Source of the DNA: Nitrospirota bacterium
GTDB taxonomy: Bacteria; Nitrospirota; Thermodesulfovibrionia; Thermodesulfovibrionales; JdFR-85
DNA: 15,106 nt
Direction of reading: 5' to 3'
NCBI GenBank assembly: GCA_013151785.1
Contig: JAADHP010000020.1
Location: 1-15,106, forward strand
A program made the translations under genes and the position numbers. Of this stretch, positions 1 to 6,535 are shown piece after piece; the first letter of the stretch is position 1, and every line of letters begins with the position of its first letter. The notes under the pieces were generated by a model. That model saw only the letters and a list, made by a program, of their open reading frames with translations. It searched no databases and had not been told where the DNA came from.

Positions 1-1240
1 TGCCAGGCCTGAGCCTTCGGGGATTTATTCCTTTGTTGAGTGCAAAGATCTCTTTTCTTCTGACCCTGTATTTTTTGGCAATATCATAGATGGTATCGCC
101 TTTCTTGATTATATAGGGTATTTTGGGCATTCGCTGGGCAGGTCTTGCATTGTTGTAACATTTAAGAAACTCATCCTTCTTTCCCTGGGGAATCCTGATT
201 GTATATTCCTTTTCATCAGGAGGGGTACACCATCTTTTTATTTCTGGATTCAGTTCCCTGATTGTTCCTGTTGAGGTCTTAGAGCATTTTGCAATAAAGG
301 ACAGGGCCGCAGGCCCTTTGATCTTCACCTCATCAAATTTCAGGGGCAGGTGATAGTCAATCTCTGAAAATCCGTACTTTGCAGGGTCAGATGCTATGAT
401 TCCGGCAGCTATGAACTTTGACACATATCGCCGCGTTTCCTTCTTCAGATAACGGGTACGGACAATTCGCCAGTAATCATCTGTCTTTGTCTTTCTCAAT
501 GCCCTTATTACCGCGCCCTCACCGGCATTATATGCGGCCAGTGTCAGGGGCCATGACTGAAAGATATTGTAAAGATCTTTTAAATACTCGGAAGCAGCCT
601 GTGTTGATTTTACAGGGTCTCTTCGTTCATCTATCCAGTAGTTGATCTTGAGGCCATACCGCCGGGCAGTGCTTTTAATAAATTGCCATGGTCCTACAGC
701 ATCTGATGGAGAGCGTGCCTCTGTTCTGAATCCACTTTCGATAAGGGGCAGATATACAAGGTCTTCAGGCAGGCCATTGCTTTTCAGTATCTCCTTTATA
801 AGTTCTACATATTTCCCCGAACGTTTCAGCCAGATGGAAAAGGTCCGTCTTCCTCTTGTGGTATAGTATTTAATCCATTGTTCTACCAGACTTTTTGCTG
901 TATCATTATTGTGATAAGAGGCAAGAATTATGAATTTCTCTTTATTATCTTCAATGGGCTGTTCATTAAGTGGTTCAGCTTCTACTATATATTCATGATA
1001 TTTCATATGTGTTGAAAGGGGATTATTATAAGTTATATCACACATATTAGTACTTATCCTTGGAAAGACTACAGGCTGATAGAGCATGATTTCAGTTTTC
1101 ACTGGAGCATCTTCTGTTATCATATAGTAGGAATAATATTCAGTATCCGGTTGGTCAAGAGAGAAACAGTTCCCTCTGGAGTAGGTGATAAAGATAAATA
1201 ATAACAACAAAGGTATTTGAAGTTTTTTGAAGAAATTCAT
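1..1240 (-). CDS. MltD-like lytic transglycosylase with LysM domain, 3' end outside the window
   Basis: Predicted periplasmic murein lytic transglycosylase that cleaves the MurNAc-GlcNAc bond of peptidoglycan. The frame from ATG 1240 is open for 413 codons and runs off the left edge. Residues 1-27 look like a signal peptide (MNFFKK followed by a LLLLFIFI core); a Cys is nearby (SRGNC) but there is no canonical lipobox. The SLT catalytic domain covers about residues 135-290: LPLIESGF with the expected catalytic Glu168, GPWQF at 183-187, and AAYNAGEGAV at 235-244. A LysM peptidoglycan-binding repeat begins near residue 375 (PYIIKKGDTIYDIAKKY), and more may follow outside the window. The order SLT then LysM is that of MltD. 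Residues 28-134 are a lineage-specific linker that I do not recognise. No Shine-Dalgarno sequence precedes the ATG, but the signal peptide supports this start. It is transcribed divergently from cdaA. Confidence 0.92.
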   Translation of the reverse strand, partial: MNFFKKLQIPLLLLFIFITYSRGNCFSLDQPDTEYYSYYMITEDAPVKTEIMLYQPVVFPRISTNMCDITYNNPLSTHMKYHEYIVEAEPLNEQPIEDNKEKFIILASYHNNDTAKSLVEQWIKYYTTRGRRTFSIWLKRSGKYVELIKEILKSNGLPEDLVYLPLIESGFRTEARSPSDAVGPWQFIKSTARRYGLKINYWIDERRDPVKSTQAASEYLKDLYNIFQSWPLTLAAYNAGEGAVIRALRKTKTDDYWRIVRTRYLKKETRRYVSKFIAAGIIASDPAKYGFSEIDYHLPLKFDEVKIKGPAALSFIAKCSKTSTGTIRELNPEIKRWCTPPDEKEYTIRIPQGKKDEFLKCYNNARPAQRMPKIPYIIKKGDTIYDIAKKYRVRRKEIFALNKGINPRRLRPG

Positions 1241-1248
1241 AAGAATAT

Positions 1249-1277
1249 ATAATAAAGCTTAACAAATAATTTGTCAA
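1249..1277 (-). promoter_or_regulatory. Predicted sigma70-type promoter for the lytic transglycosylase
   Basis: On the minus strand there is a perfect -35 TTGACA (1277-1272), a 17-bp spacer, and a -10 TATTAT (1254-1249, five of six consensus bases). The expected transcription start is near 1242, one or two bases before the ATG at 1240, so the transcript would be leaderless or nearly so. That agrees with the lack of a Shine-Dalgarno sequence. This is inferred from sequence only. Confidence 0.65.
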
Positions 1278-1298
1278 ATCTTATAAAAACCGCATACT
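1271..1298 (+). promoter_or_regulatory. Possible promoter for the cdaA operon
   Basis: Plus-strand -35-like TTGTCA (1271-1276, five of six) is followed after 16 bp by CATACT (1293-1298, four of six). A TATGAT at 1300-1305 has a better sequence but sits too far away (23 bp). The -35 shares five bases with the opposing -35 of the lytic transglycosylase promoter. The 86-bp gap is the only non-coding DNA upstream of cdaA, so the operon promoter should lie here or within the divergent gene. The exact -10 is uncertain. Confidence 0.4.
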
Positions 1299-1326
1299 TT
1301 ATGATAAAATGCTCTAAGGGTGAGAG

Positions 1327-2091
1327 ATGGTTGAAATCGTCAGACATCTTCGGTGGCAGGACCTCCTTGATATCCTGATTGTCGCCTTTATAATTTACAG
1401 GCTTTTATTGATTATAAAGGGTACAAGGGCGGTCCAGATGCTTATTGGCCTTGGTGTTCTTCTTGTAGTTCTTCTTATATCTGATATCCTTAGACTCCAT
1501 ACACTTTACTGGATAATACAGAGCTTCTGGGCACAGGTGGTTCTGGCACTCATAATCCTCTTTCAGCCTGAGATAAGAAAGGCCCTCGCCCACATGGGTG
1601 AAACGCCTTTCTTCCAGCCCCTTGCCTCTGCATCTGAACTCAAATCCTTCGATGAGATTGTAAGGGCAGCTATATCACTTGCCAGCAGGAAGATAGGGGC
1701 GTTAATTGTGATTGAAAGGGAGGATTCCCTGAATGATTTTGTGGAGATTGGCACCCCTCTTGATGCGAAGGTGACAAAGGAGATACTGTTGAGTATCTTC
1801 CATCCCACCTCGCCCATACATGATGGGGCTGTAATTATCAGAGAGGAAAGGATTGTTGCAGCAGGTTGCTTTCTCCCAATTACACTAAGAAGTGATCTCG
1901 ACCGTTCCCTTGGTACACGCCACAGGGCTGCCATTGCCATTACAGAGGAGACAGATGCTGTTGTTATAATAATATCAGAGGAAAAGGGGCTTATCTCCAT
2001 AGCCTATGAAGGAAAACTGGAAGGCCCCATGGATATGGGAACACTGAGGGATGTCTTAACCTCCCTTTTTACTGAGAAGAAGAGGAAATGA
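1327..2091 (+). CDS. cdaA: Diadenylate cyclase CdaA (membrane-bound c-di-AMP synthase)
   Basis: Makes the second messenger c-di-AMP from two ATP at the inner membrane. The 254-residue protein has three predicted membrane segments in the first 85 residues (about 14-31, 37-53 and 66-82), followed by a cytoplasmic DAC domain (about 85-250). Both diagnostic motifs are present: Asp-Gly-Ala at 166-168 (in SPIHDGAVI) and Arg-His-Arg at 198-200 (in LGTRHRAA). Length is close to Firmicute CdaA (about 270). Start: ATG 1327 is preceded by a purine-rich AAGGGTGAGAG, and the N-terminus (RWQDLLDI) is typical of the family. The stop overlaps the cdaR start (ATGA), so translation is probably coupled. In Firmicutes, CdaR modulates CdaA and GlmM can bind and inhibit it; the same gene order here suggests the same module. 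Confidence 0.97.
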   Translation: MVEIVRHLRWQDLLDILIVAFIIYRLLLIIKGTRAVQMLIGLGVLLVVLLISDILRLHTLYWIIQSFWAQVVLALIILFQPEIRKALAHMGETPFFQPLASASELKSFDEIVRAAISLASRKIGALIVIEREDSLNDFVEIGTPLDAKVTKEILLSIFHPTSPIHDGAVIIREERIVAAGCFLPITLRSDLDRSLGTRHRAAIAITEETDAVVIIISEEKGLISIAYEGKLEGPMDMGTLRDVLTSLFTEKKRK

Positions 2092-2726
2092 AAGGTCTCA
2101 TTACACATAATTTCGGGCTTAAATTGCTTTCTCTGGGGCTTGCCATTGTGCTCTGGTATATGATTTCTGCAAAAGGCACCTCTGAGGTCAGCCTTGTGGT
2201 GCCTATTGAATACATCAATATACCCCAGGGGTATGAGATTATCAAGAAGGGACAGGACAGGGTAAATATCAGTGTTTATGGCTCAGAGAGGGCAATTGCA
2301 TCGATAAGGCCCGAGGATATCAGGGTCTTTGTGGACCTCAGCGGAGCAACAGCAGGTGTGAAAAAATACAGGATACAGCGCAGCCGGATAAAGAAACCCT
2401 CTTCAGTGGAGGTGGCCTCTGTGAATCCCTCCGAGGTTGAGGTCTTTATTGATAAAATAATAAGAAAGGAGCTGAGGGTGATACCTGTGTTTTCCAACTC
2501 CAGATTGGTGAAAAAGACCATGCGTGTAGAGGTGATACCCGAGATAGTGACAGCCGAAGGCCCTGAGACATTATTAAAAGGCATCAGCACGGTGAAGACA
2601 GAACCGATAAAGATAACTTACAGTGAAGTGCCGATGGTTAAAACTGTGGCCCTTATAACAGAGGGAGACAAGATAAGACTCTCTGTTGAAGAGGTAAAGG
2701 TAAAGATATACTTTGAAAACAAATAG
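2088..2726 (+). CDS. cdaR: YbbR-domain protein, CdaR-like regulator of CdaA
   Basis: Predicted membrane-anchored extracytoplasmic protein of the YbbR/CdaR family, whose members bind CdaA and alter its activity. Residues 1-10 are short and cytoplasmic, 11-27 form one membrane anchor (LKLLSLGLAIVLWYMIS), and the rest is predicted outside the membrane. I see two YbbR-type beta-rich domains, about 33-122 (VVPIEYINIPQGYEI start) and about 126-208. Firmicute CdaR proteins usually carry about four, so this is a short form at 212 residues. Its ATG overlaps the cdaA stop by 4 bp. glmM follows 15 bp after its stop. Assignment rests on N-terminal anchor, domain pattern and conserved order; the direction of any effect on CdaA here is unknown. 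Confidence 0.9.
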   Translation: MKGLITHNFGLKLLSLGLAIVLWYMISAKGTSEVSLVVPIEYINIPQGYEIIKKGQDRVNISVYGSERAIASIRPEDIRVFVDLSGATAGVKKYRIQRSRIKKPSSVEVASVNPSEVEVFIDKIIRKELRVIPVFSNSRLVKKTMRVEVIPEIVTAEGPETLLKGISTVKTEPIKITYSEVPMVKTVALITEGDKIRLSVEEVKVKIYFENK

Positions 2727-2741
2727 ACAGAAGGAGGAATA

Positions 2742-4091
2742 ATGTCACTTTTTGGTACAGATGGAATAAGGGGGCAGGTAAATATCCATCCCATGACACC
2801 AGAGACAGTGGTAAAGGTGGGTATGGCTGCAGCAAAGGTTCTGAAAAAAGACCATGGCAAGAATATGGTGGTCATTGGAAAGGATACCCGTCTATCAGGG
2901 TATATAATCGAGAGTGCCTTAACAGCCGGGATATGTTCCATGGGAATGAATGTCTTGCTTGTTGGCCCCATCCCCACCCCCGGAGTTGCCTTCCTTACCC
3001 GTGCCATGAGGCTTGATGCAGGGGTTGTTATATCAGCCTCTCACAATCCCTATGAAGACAACGGAATCAAGTTCTTCGGCAGTGATGGGTTCAAGTTGCC
3101 TGACGATGTGGAGGAGGCGATAGAACATCTTGTATCTGTTGACGATTCTTTCACGGAAAGACCCTTTGGCAAGGCAGTGGGCAAGGCATACAGGCTTGAT
3201 GATGCTGCAGGCCGTTATATCGAGTTTATCAAGTCTACCATTCCCCGTGGCAGTAATCTTGAAGGGATCAAGGTTGTGGTGGACTGTGCAAACGGGGCTG
3301 CTTATAAGATTACGCCCAAGGTGCTGTCAGAACTCGGGGCAGAGGTGATCACTATCAATGACAACCCTGATGGTATAAACATCAATGCAGGTTGTGGCTC
3401 TACTGATCTAAAACAATTGAAAGAGACGGTTTTAGAAGTAGGTGCCCAGGTGGGTATTGCCCATGACGGTGATGCCGACAGAACCATGCTGGTGGATGAA
3501 AAGGGCAAGGAGGTTGACGGAGACATGATCCTTGCATTATGGGCAGTGGAACTGAAAAAACAGGATAGGCTTGCTGACAACACTGTGGTGGTTACTGTTA
3601 TGACAAACCTTGGCATTGAACATTATCTTAAAAGAAAGAATATAAGGCTTGTAAGAACTCCGGTGGGAGATAGATATGTGGTGGAGGAGATGAAGCGGAA
3701 TGGCTATATCCTTGGTGGAGAACAGTCGGGACACATAATATTCTTTGAGTACAACACCACGGGTGATGGCCCTGTCACAGCACTTCAGATGCTGTATTTA
3801 TTAAAAAAGAAGGCCAGGCCCCTTTCAGAACTTGTCTCGGATATATACCTCTATCCCCAGATTCTCACAAATGTAAAGGTAAAAAACAAAAAGATTATCG
3901 AAAAAGAAGAGGTCAGGAGACGGATTCAGGAGGCAGAGAATGAACTGAACGGCAATGGAAGAATACTGGTCAGACCCTCGGGTACAGAGCCAAAGGTGAG
4001 GGTTATGGTTGAGGGTCTGGACAGGGAAAAGATAGAATCCATTGCTGAAGAGATAGCCAGGGTTATAAAAGACCTTGATGACAGAGGATAA
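2742..4091 (+). CDS. glmM: Phosphoglucosamine mutase GlmM
   Basis: Cytoplasmic enzyme interconverting glucosamine-6-phosphate and glucosamine-1-phosphate, the step before GlmU on the way to UDP-GlcNAc for peptidoglycan and lipid A. All four signatures of the alpha-D-phosphohexomutase family are visible in the 449 residues: the phosphoserine loop SASHNP with Ser100, metal-binding DGDADR at 241-246, the sugar-binding GGEQSGH at 325-331, and the phosphate-binding RPSGTEP at 411-417. The GTDGIRG start and length (E. coli 445) mark GlmM rather than PGM or ManB. A strong Shine-Dalgarno AAGGAGG (2731-2737) sits 4 bp from the ATG and is the best one in this operon, suggesting high or independent translation. 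The end overlaps the comEC start by 14 bp. Confidence 0.97.
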   Translation: MSLFGTDGIRGQVNIHPMTPETVVKVGMAAAKVLKKDHGKNMVVIGKDTRLSGYIIESALTAGICSMGMNVLLVGPIPTPGVAFLTRAMRLDAGVVISASHNPYEDNGIKFFGSDGFKLPDDVEEAIEHLVSVDDSFTERPFGKAVGKAYRLDDAAGRYIEFIKSTIPRGSNLEGIKVVVDCANGAAYKITPKVLSELGAEVITINDNPDGININAGCGSTDLKQLKETVLEVGAQVGIAHDGDADRTMLVDEKGKEVDGDMILALWAVELKKQDRLADNTVVVTVMTNLGIEHYLKRKNIRLVRTPVGDRYVVEEMKRNGYILGGEQSGHIIFFEYNTTGDGPVTALQMLYLLKKKARPLSELVSDIYLYPQILTNVKVKNKKIIEKEEVRRRIQEAENELNGNGRILVRPSGTEPKVRVMVEGLDREKIESIAEEIARVIKDLDDRG

Positions 4092-6522
4092 GAGCCCTCT
4101 TTATTTTTATCTTTTCTTTATAGAAGGGATTGTCCTGTCCTATCTGTATATCTTTTTTCCCCTCACTGTCTTGTTCTTTTTGATTGTCCAGTTCTTATTA
4201 CTTGTTTTAAAACCCAAATCCATTGGTGAATCTTGTGCAAAATTCAAATCCCTTCAGACTCTACCACACCACTGCTATAACTTTATCTCTGGATATGGGT
4301 TAAAAAATGACAAAAGGGCACTGTTGCTACTGATAGTACTGTCCGCCTCTTTCCTCTATGGTTCAGTGGCTTTCCACAGGGAATTCAACAATAAGATTGA
4401 TAAGGAACTGATGCTGTTTCAGAAGGGTAGAGAGGCACCGACCATTCACAGCAGGGTACATCTCATTGACCTTCCCAGACAGAGTGATTATGGATTCCTT
4501 TATGAGTGTAATCTTGAAGGTCTTGAAGATTTCAAAGATGTGAAGATGTACTTTTTCTCTCCTGTGGCACTGGAGCCGGGCTGTGCCTATGAAGGAGATA
4601 TCTCACTCAGGGTAAGGCTGCCCCGTAGGAATCCTGGTGAGTATCTTAAGAAAACAATAATTACCATCTACCCTGAAGGTGAAATGGTAAAGACCACGGA
4701 CCATACCCTGCTTTCTTATATTCAGCGGCTTAGATGGAGGGTTTACAGATACTTTTCTGAAAATTTTGATAAAGACACCTCTTCTCTGCTTTCAGCAATT
4801 GTCATAGGCCACAGAGGTGGAAATAGGGAACTTTACAGGGCATATTCAACAACAGGCATTGCCCATCTTATGAGTGTTTCGGGAACCCATTTTGGACTTT
4901 TTACCATTACCGCATTCTTTATGGTAAGAATGTTTGCCTTTCTCATTCCCTATAAAAAGCTCCTAAGACTGACGGGCAGGATAAGCCTGAAAGAGTTAGA
5001 ATTATTATTGATCCTGCCAGTGATAGTGTTTTATCTTCTTCTGTCTGGCATGCGGATACCTGCCATCAGGGCCTTTATAATGATAAATCTCTTTATCCTT
5101 GGTGTATTCATTGGCAGGCGTGGTAGCTGGTTAACCACCCTGCTTTTTGCCTGCTTTGTAATACTGATAATAAACCCTGCAGCCATAGTTGAGGCATCGA
5201 TGCAACTTTCCTTTATGGCTGTTTTCTCAATTGGTCTCGGGATTGAGCTTTCCAGTACCTATGTGGGAAAGGCTAAAAAGAAACCTTCAAGAATAGCCCT
5301 TAATTTCCTTGTTATCACAGTGAGCGCCTTTCTGGGAACCCTGCCACTGACTCTTTATTATTTCCACAGCCTTAGCTCTTTCAGTGTATTTACCAATATG
5401 GTTATAACACCCCTTGTCTGCTTTATTCTGCTGCCCTTGAGCCTTTTCAGTACGGTGGTCTATATGTTATCAGGCATATTCCCCCTCACAGGAATTATAG
5501 GTGCAACAGCAGAGTTGATAAACAATACTGTTGTGTCTTTATCTGAAGTGTCCTTCTCATCCATCAGGTTTCATGGTTTTCCCTTTGTATTTGTTCTCCT
5601 GATCTATGTGATGGCCTTTTCAATAATCAAAAGAAGGAAGTACCTATTTTACCTTTCCACAGGGTTCTTTATAACAGCAGCCATTATAAGTTTTTCAATA
5701 AGCAGGATTTCCTATCCGGTAGTAACCTTTCTTGATGTGGGACAGGGCGATTCTGCCGTGATTGAAAACAGTGATGGCAGAACCATAGTGATCGACACGG
5801 GTAACACGGGCAGGGAAGTGCTTGATTATCTGTCATACAGGGGAAAGGGCAGTATTGATGTGCTTGTTTTGAGCCATGCAGACAGAGACCATACGGGAGG
5901 GTTGTGGAATATCTTGAAGAACATTAATGTTTCATCAGTATGGGACAATGGTCTTATGGTCTACAGGCCAGACATAGAAAGGATAACATCCCACGTAAGC
6001 CTGAAGGCAGGTGATGTTATAGCTTTTCCGGAAGGCAGGTTTGAAATTTTACATCCCCACAGTAGATACCATCCCCTTTTTGGTGATGACGAGAACAACT
6101 ATTCACTGGTGTTAAGATATGTTTCATATGGTTACTCTGTGCTGTTTACAGGAGACATAGGATCGGATGCAGAGGAGAGTATTACGGAGTTGCCTGTTAA
6201 TCTGAAGACAGATGTCCTGAAGGTGGCTCATCATGGAAGCTATACATCATCAACCGAGTATTTTCTCAAGGCTGTAAGCCCTCTGGTTTCCATAATAAGC
6301 GTGGGTGCAAACAATATATACGGCCATCCCAACAGTAGCACCCTGAAAAGACTGGCCGGCACAGAGATACTCAGAACAGACAGGGATGGAGCAGTAAGGG
6401 TTTTCAGTGATAGCAATACTGTCCAATTCAGAGCCTTTAAGAACTCCATGCTTTCACCGGTGAGATTTTCGGATTACAGAGGTGAATTTGAAAACCTGAA
6501 GAGAATCTTTATGTTCTGGTAG
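4078..6522 (+). CDS. comEC: ComEC/Rec2-type DNA uptake channel protein
   Basis: Predicted inner-membrane channel that takes single-stranded DNA into the cytoplasm during natural transformation. I use ATG 4078 (814 residues); a TTG one codon upstream is also in frame. No clear Shine-Dalgarno is seen, and the 14-bp overlap with glmM suggests coupling. Order: two N-terminal membrane segments (about 7-43), a loop, a third segment (about 81-97), a DUF4131-like soluble region (about 100-215), the Competence membrane domain (about 230-515, with MSVSGTHFGLF, SGMRIPAIRAF and EASMQLSF), then a metallo-beta-lactamase-like domain (about 548-760). The latter has FLDVGQGDS, the metal motif HADRDHTGG at 600-608, FTGDIG, and VAHHGS. 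Many ComEC proteins lack some metal ligands; here the HxDxDH motif is intact, so nuclease activity is plausible. Residues 45-75 are encoded by a dispersed repeat (see 4211-4301). No other competence gene is present. Confidence 0.95.
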   Translation: MTEDKSPLYFYLFFIEGIVLSYLYIFFPLTVLFFLIVQFLLLVLKPKSIGESCAKFKSLQTLPHHCYNFISGYGLKNDKRALLLLIVLSASFLYGSVAFHREFNNKIDKELMLFQKGREAPTIHSRVHLIDLPRQSDYGFLYECNLEGLEDFKDVKMYFFSPVALEPGCAYEGDISLRVRLPRRNPGEYLKKTIITIYPEGEMVKTTDHTLLSYIQRLRWRVYRYFSENFDKDTSSLLSAIVIGHRGGNRELYRAYSTTGIAHLMSVSGTHFGLFTITAFFMVRMFAFLIPYKKLLRLTGRISLKELELLLILPVIVFYLLLSGMRIPAIRAFIMINLFILGVFIGRRGSWLTTLLFACFVILIINPAAIVEASMQLSFMAVFSIGLGIELSSTYVGKAKKKPSRIALNFLVITVSAFLGTLPLTLYYFHSLSSFSVFTNMVITPLVCFILLPLSLFSTVVYMLSGIFPLTGIIGATAELINNTVVSLSEVSFSSIRFHGFPFVFVLLIYVMAFSIIKRRKYLFYLSTGFFITAAIISFSISRISYPVVTFLDVGQGDSAVIENSDGRTIVIDTGNTGREVLDYLSYRGKGSIDVLVLSHADRDHTGGLWNILKNINVSSVWDNGLMVYRPDIERITSHVSLKAGDVIAFPEGRFEILHPHSRYHPLFGDDENNYSLVLRYVSYGYSVLFTGDIGSDAEESITELPVNLKTDVLKVAHHGSYTSSTEYFLKAVSPLVSIISVGANNIYGHPNSSTLKRLAGTEILRTDRDGAVRVFSDSNTVQFRAFKNSMLSPVRFSDYRGEFENLKRIFMFW
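4211..4301 (+). repeat. Dispersed palindromic-ended repeat embedded in frame in comEC
   Basis: A 91-bp segment with imperfect inverted ends, AACCCAAATCC (4211-4221) and GGATATGGGTT (4291-4301), ten of eleven pairing. Bases 4229-4276 match the intergenic copy at 9315-9362 in 43 of 48 positions by eye, including CAAAATTCAAA, CCCTTCAGACTCT and ACCACTGCT. The segment contributes ComEC residues 45-75, a Cys/His-containing polar stretch (ESCAKFKSLQ then TLPHHCYNF) between predicted membrane helices 2 and 3. The frame is kept open. Exact insertion boundaries cannot be set from one genome. Confidence 0.8.
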
Positions 6523-6535
6523 ATAGATATGAATA

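Noticed and set aside
1563..2000. 145-codon frame antisense to cdaA
   Set aside because: It lies wholly opposite a well-supported gene and has no recognisable domain.
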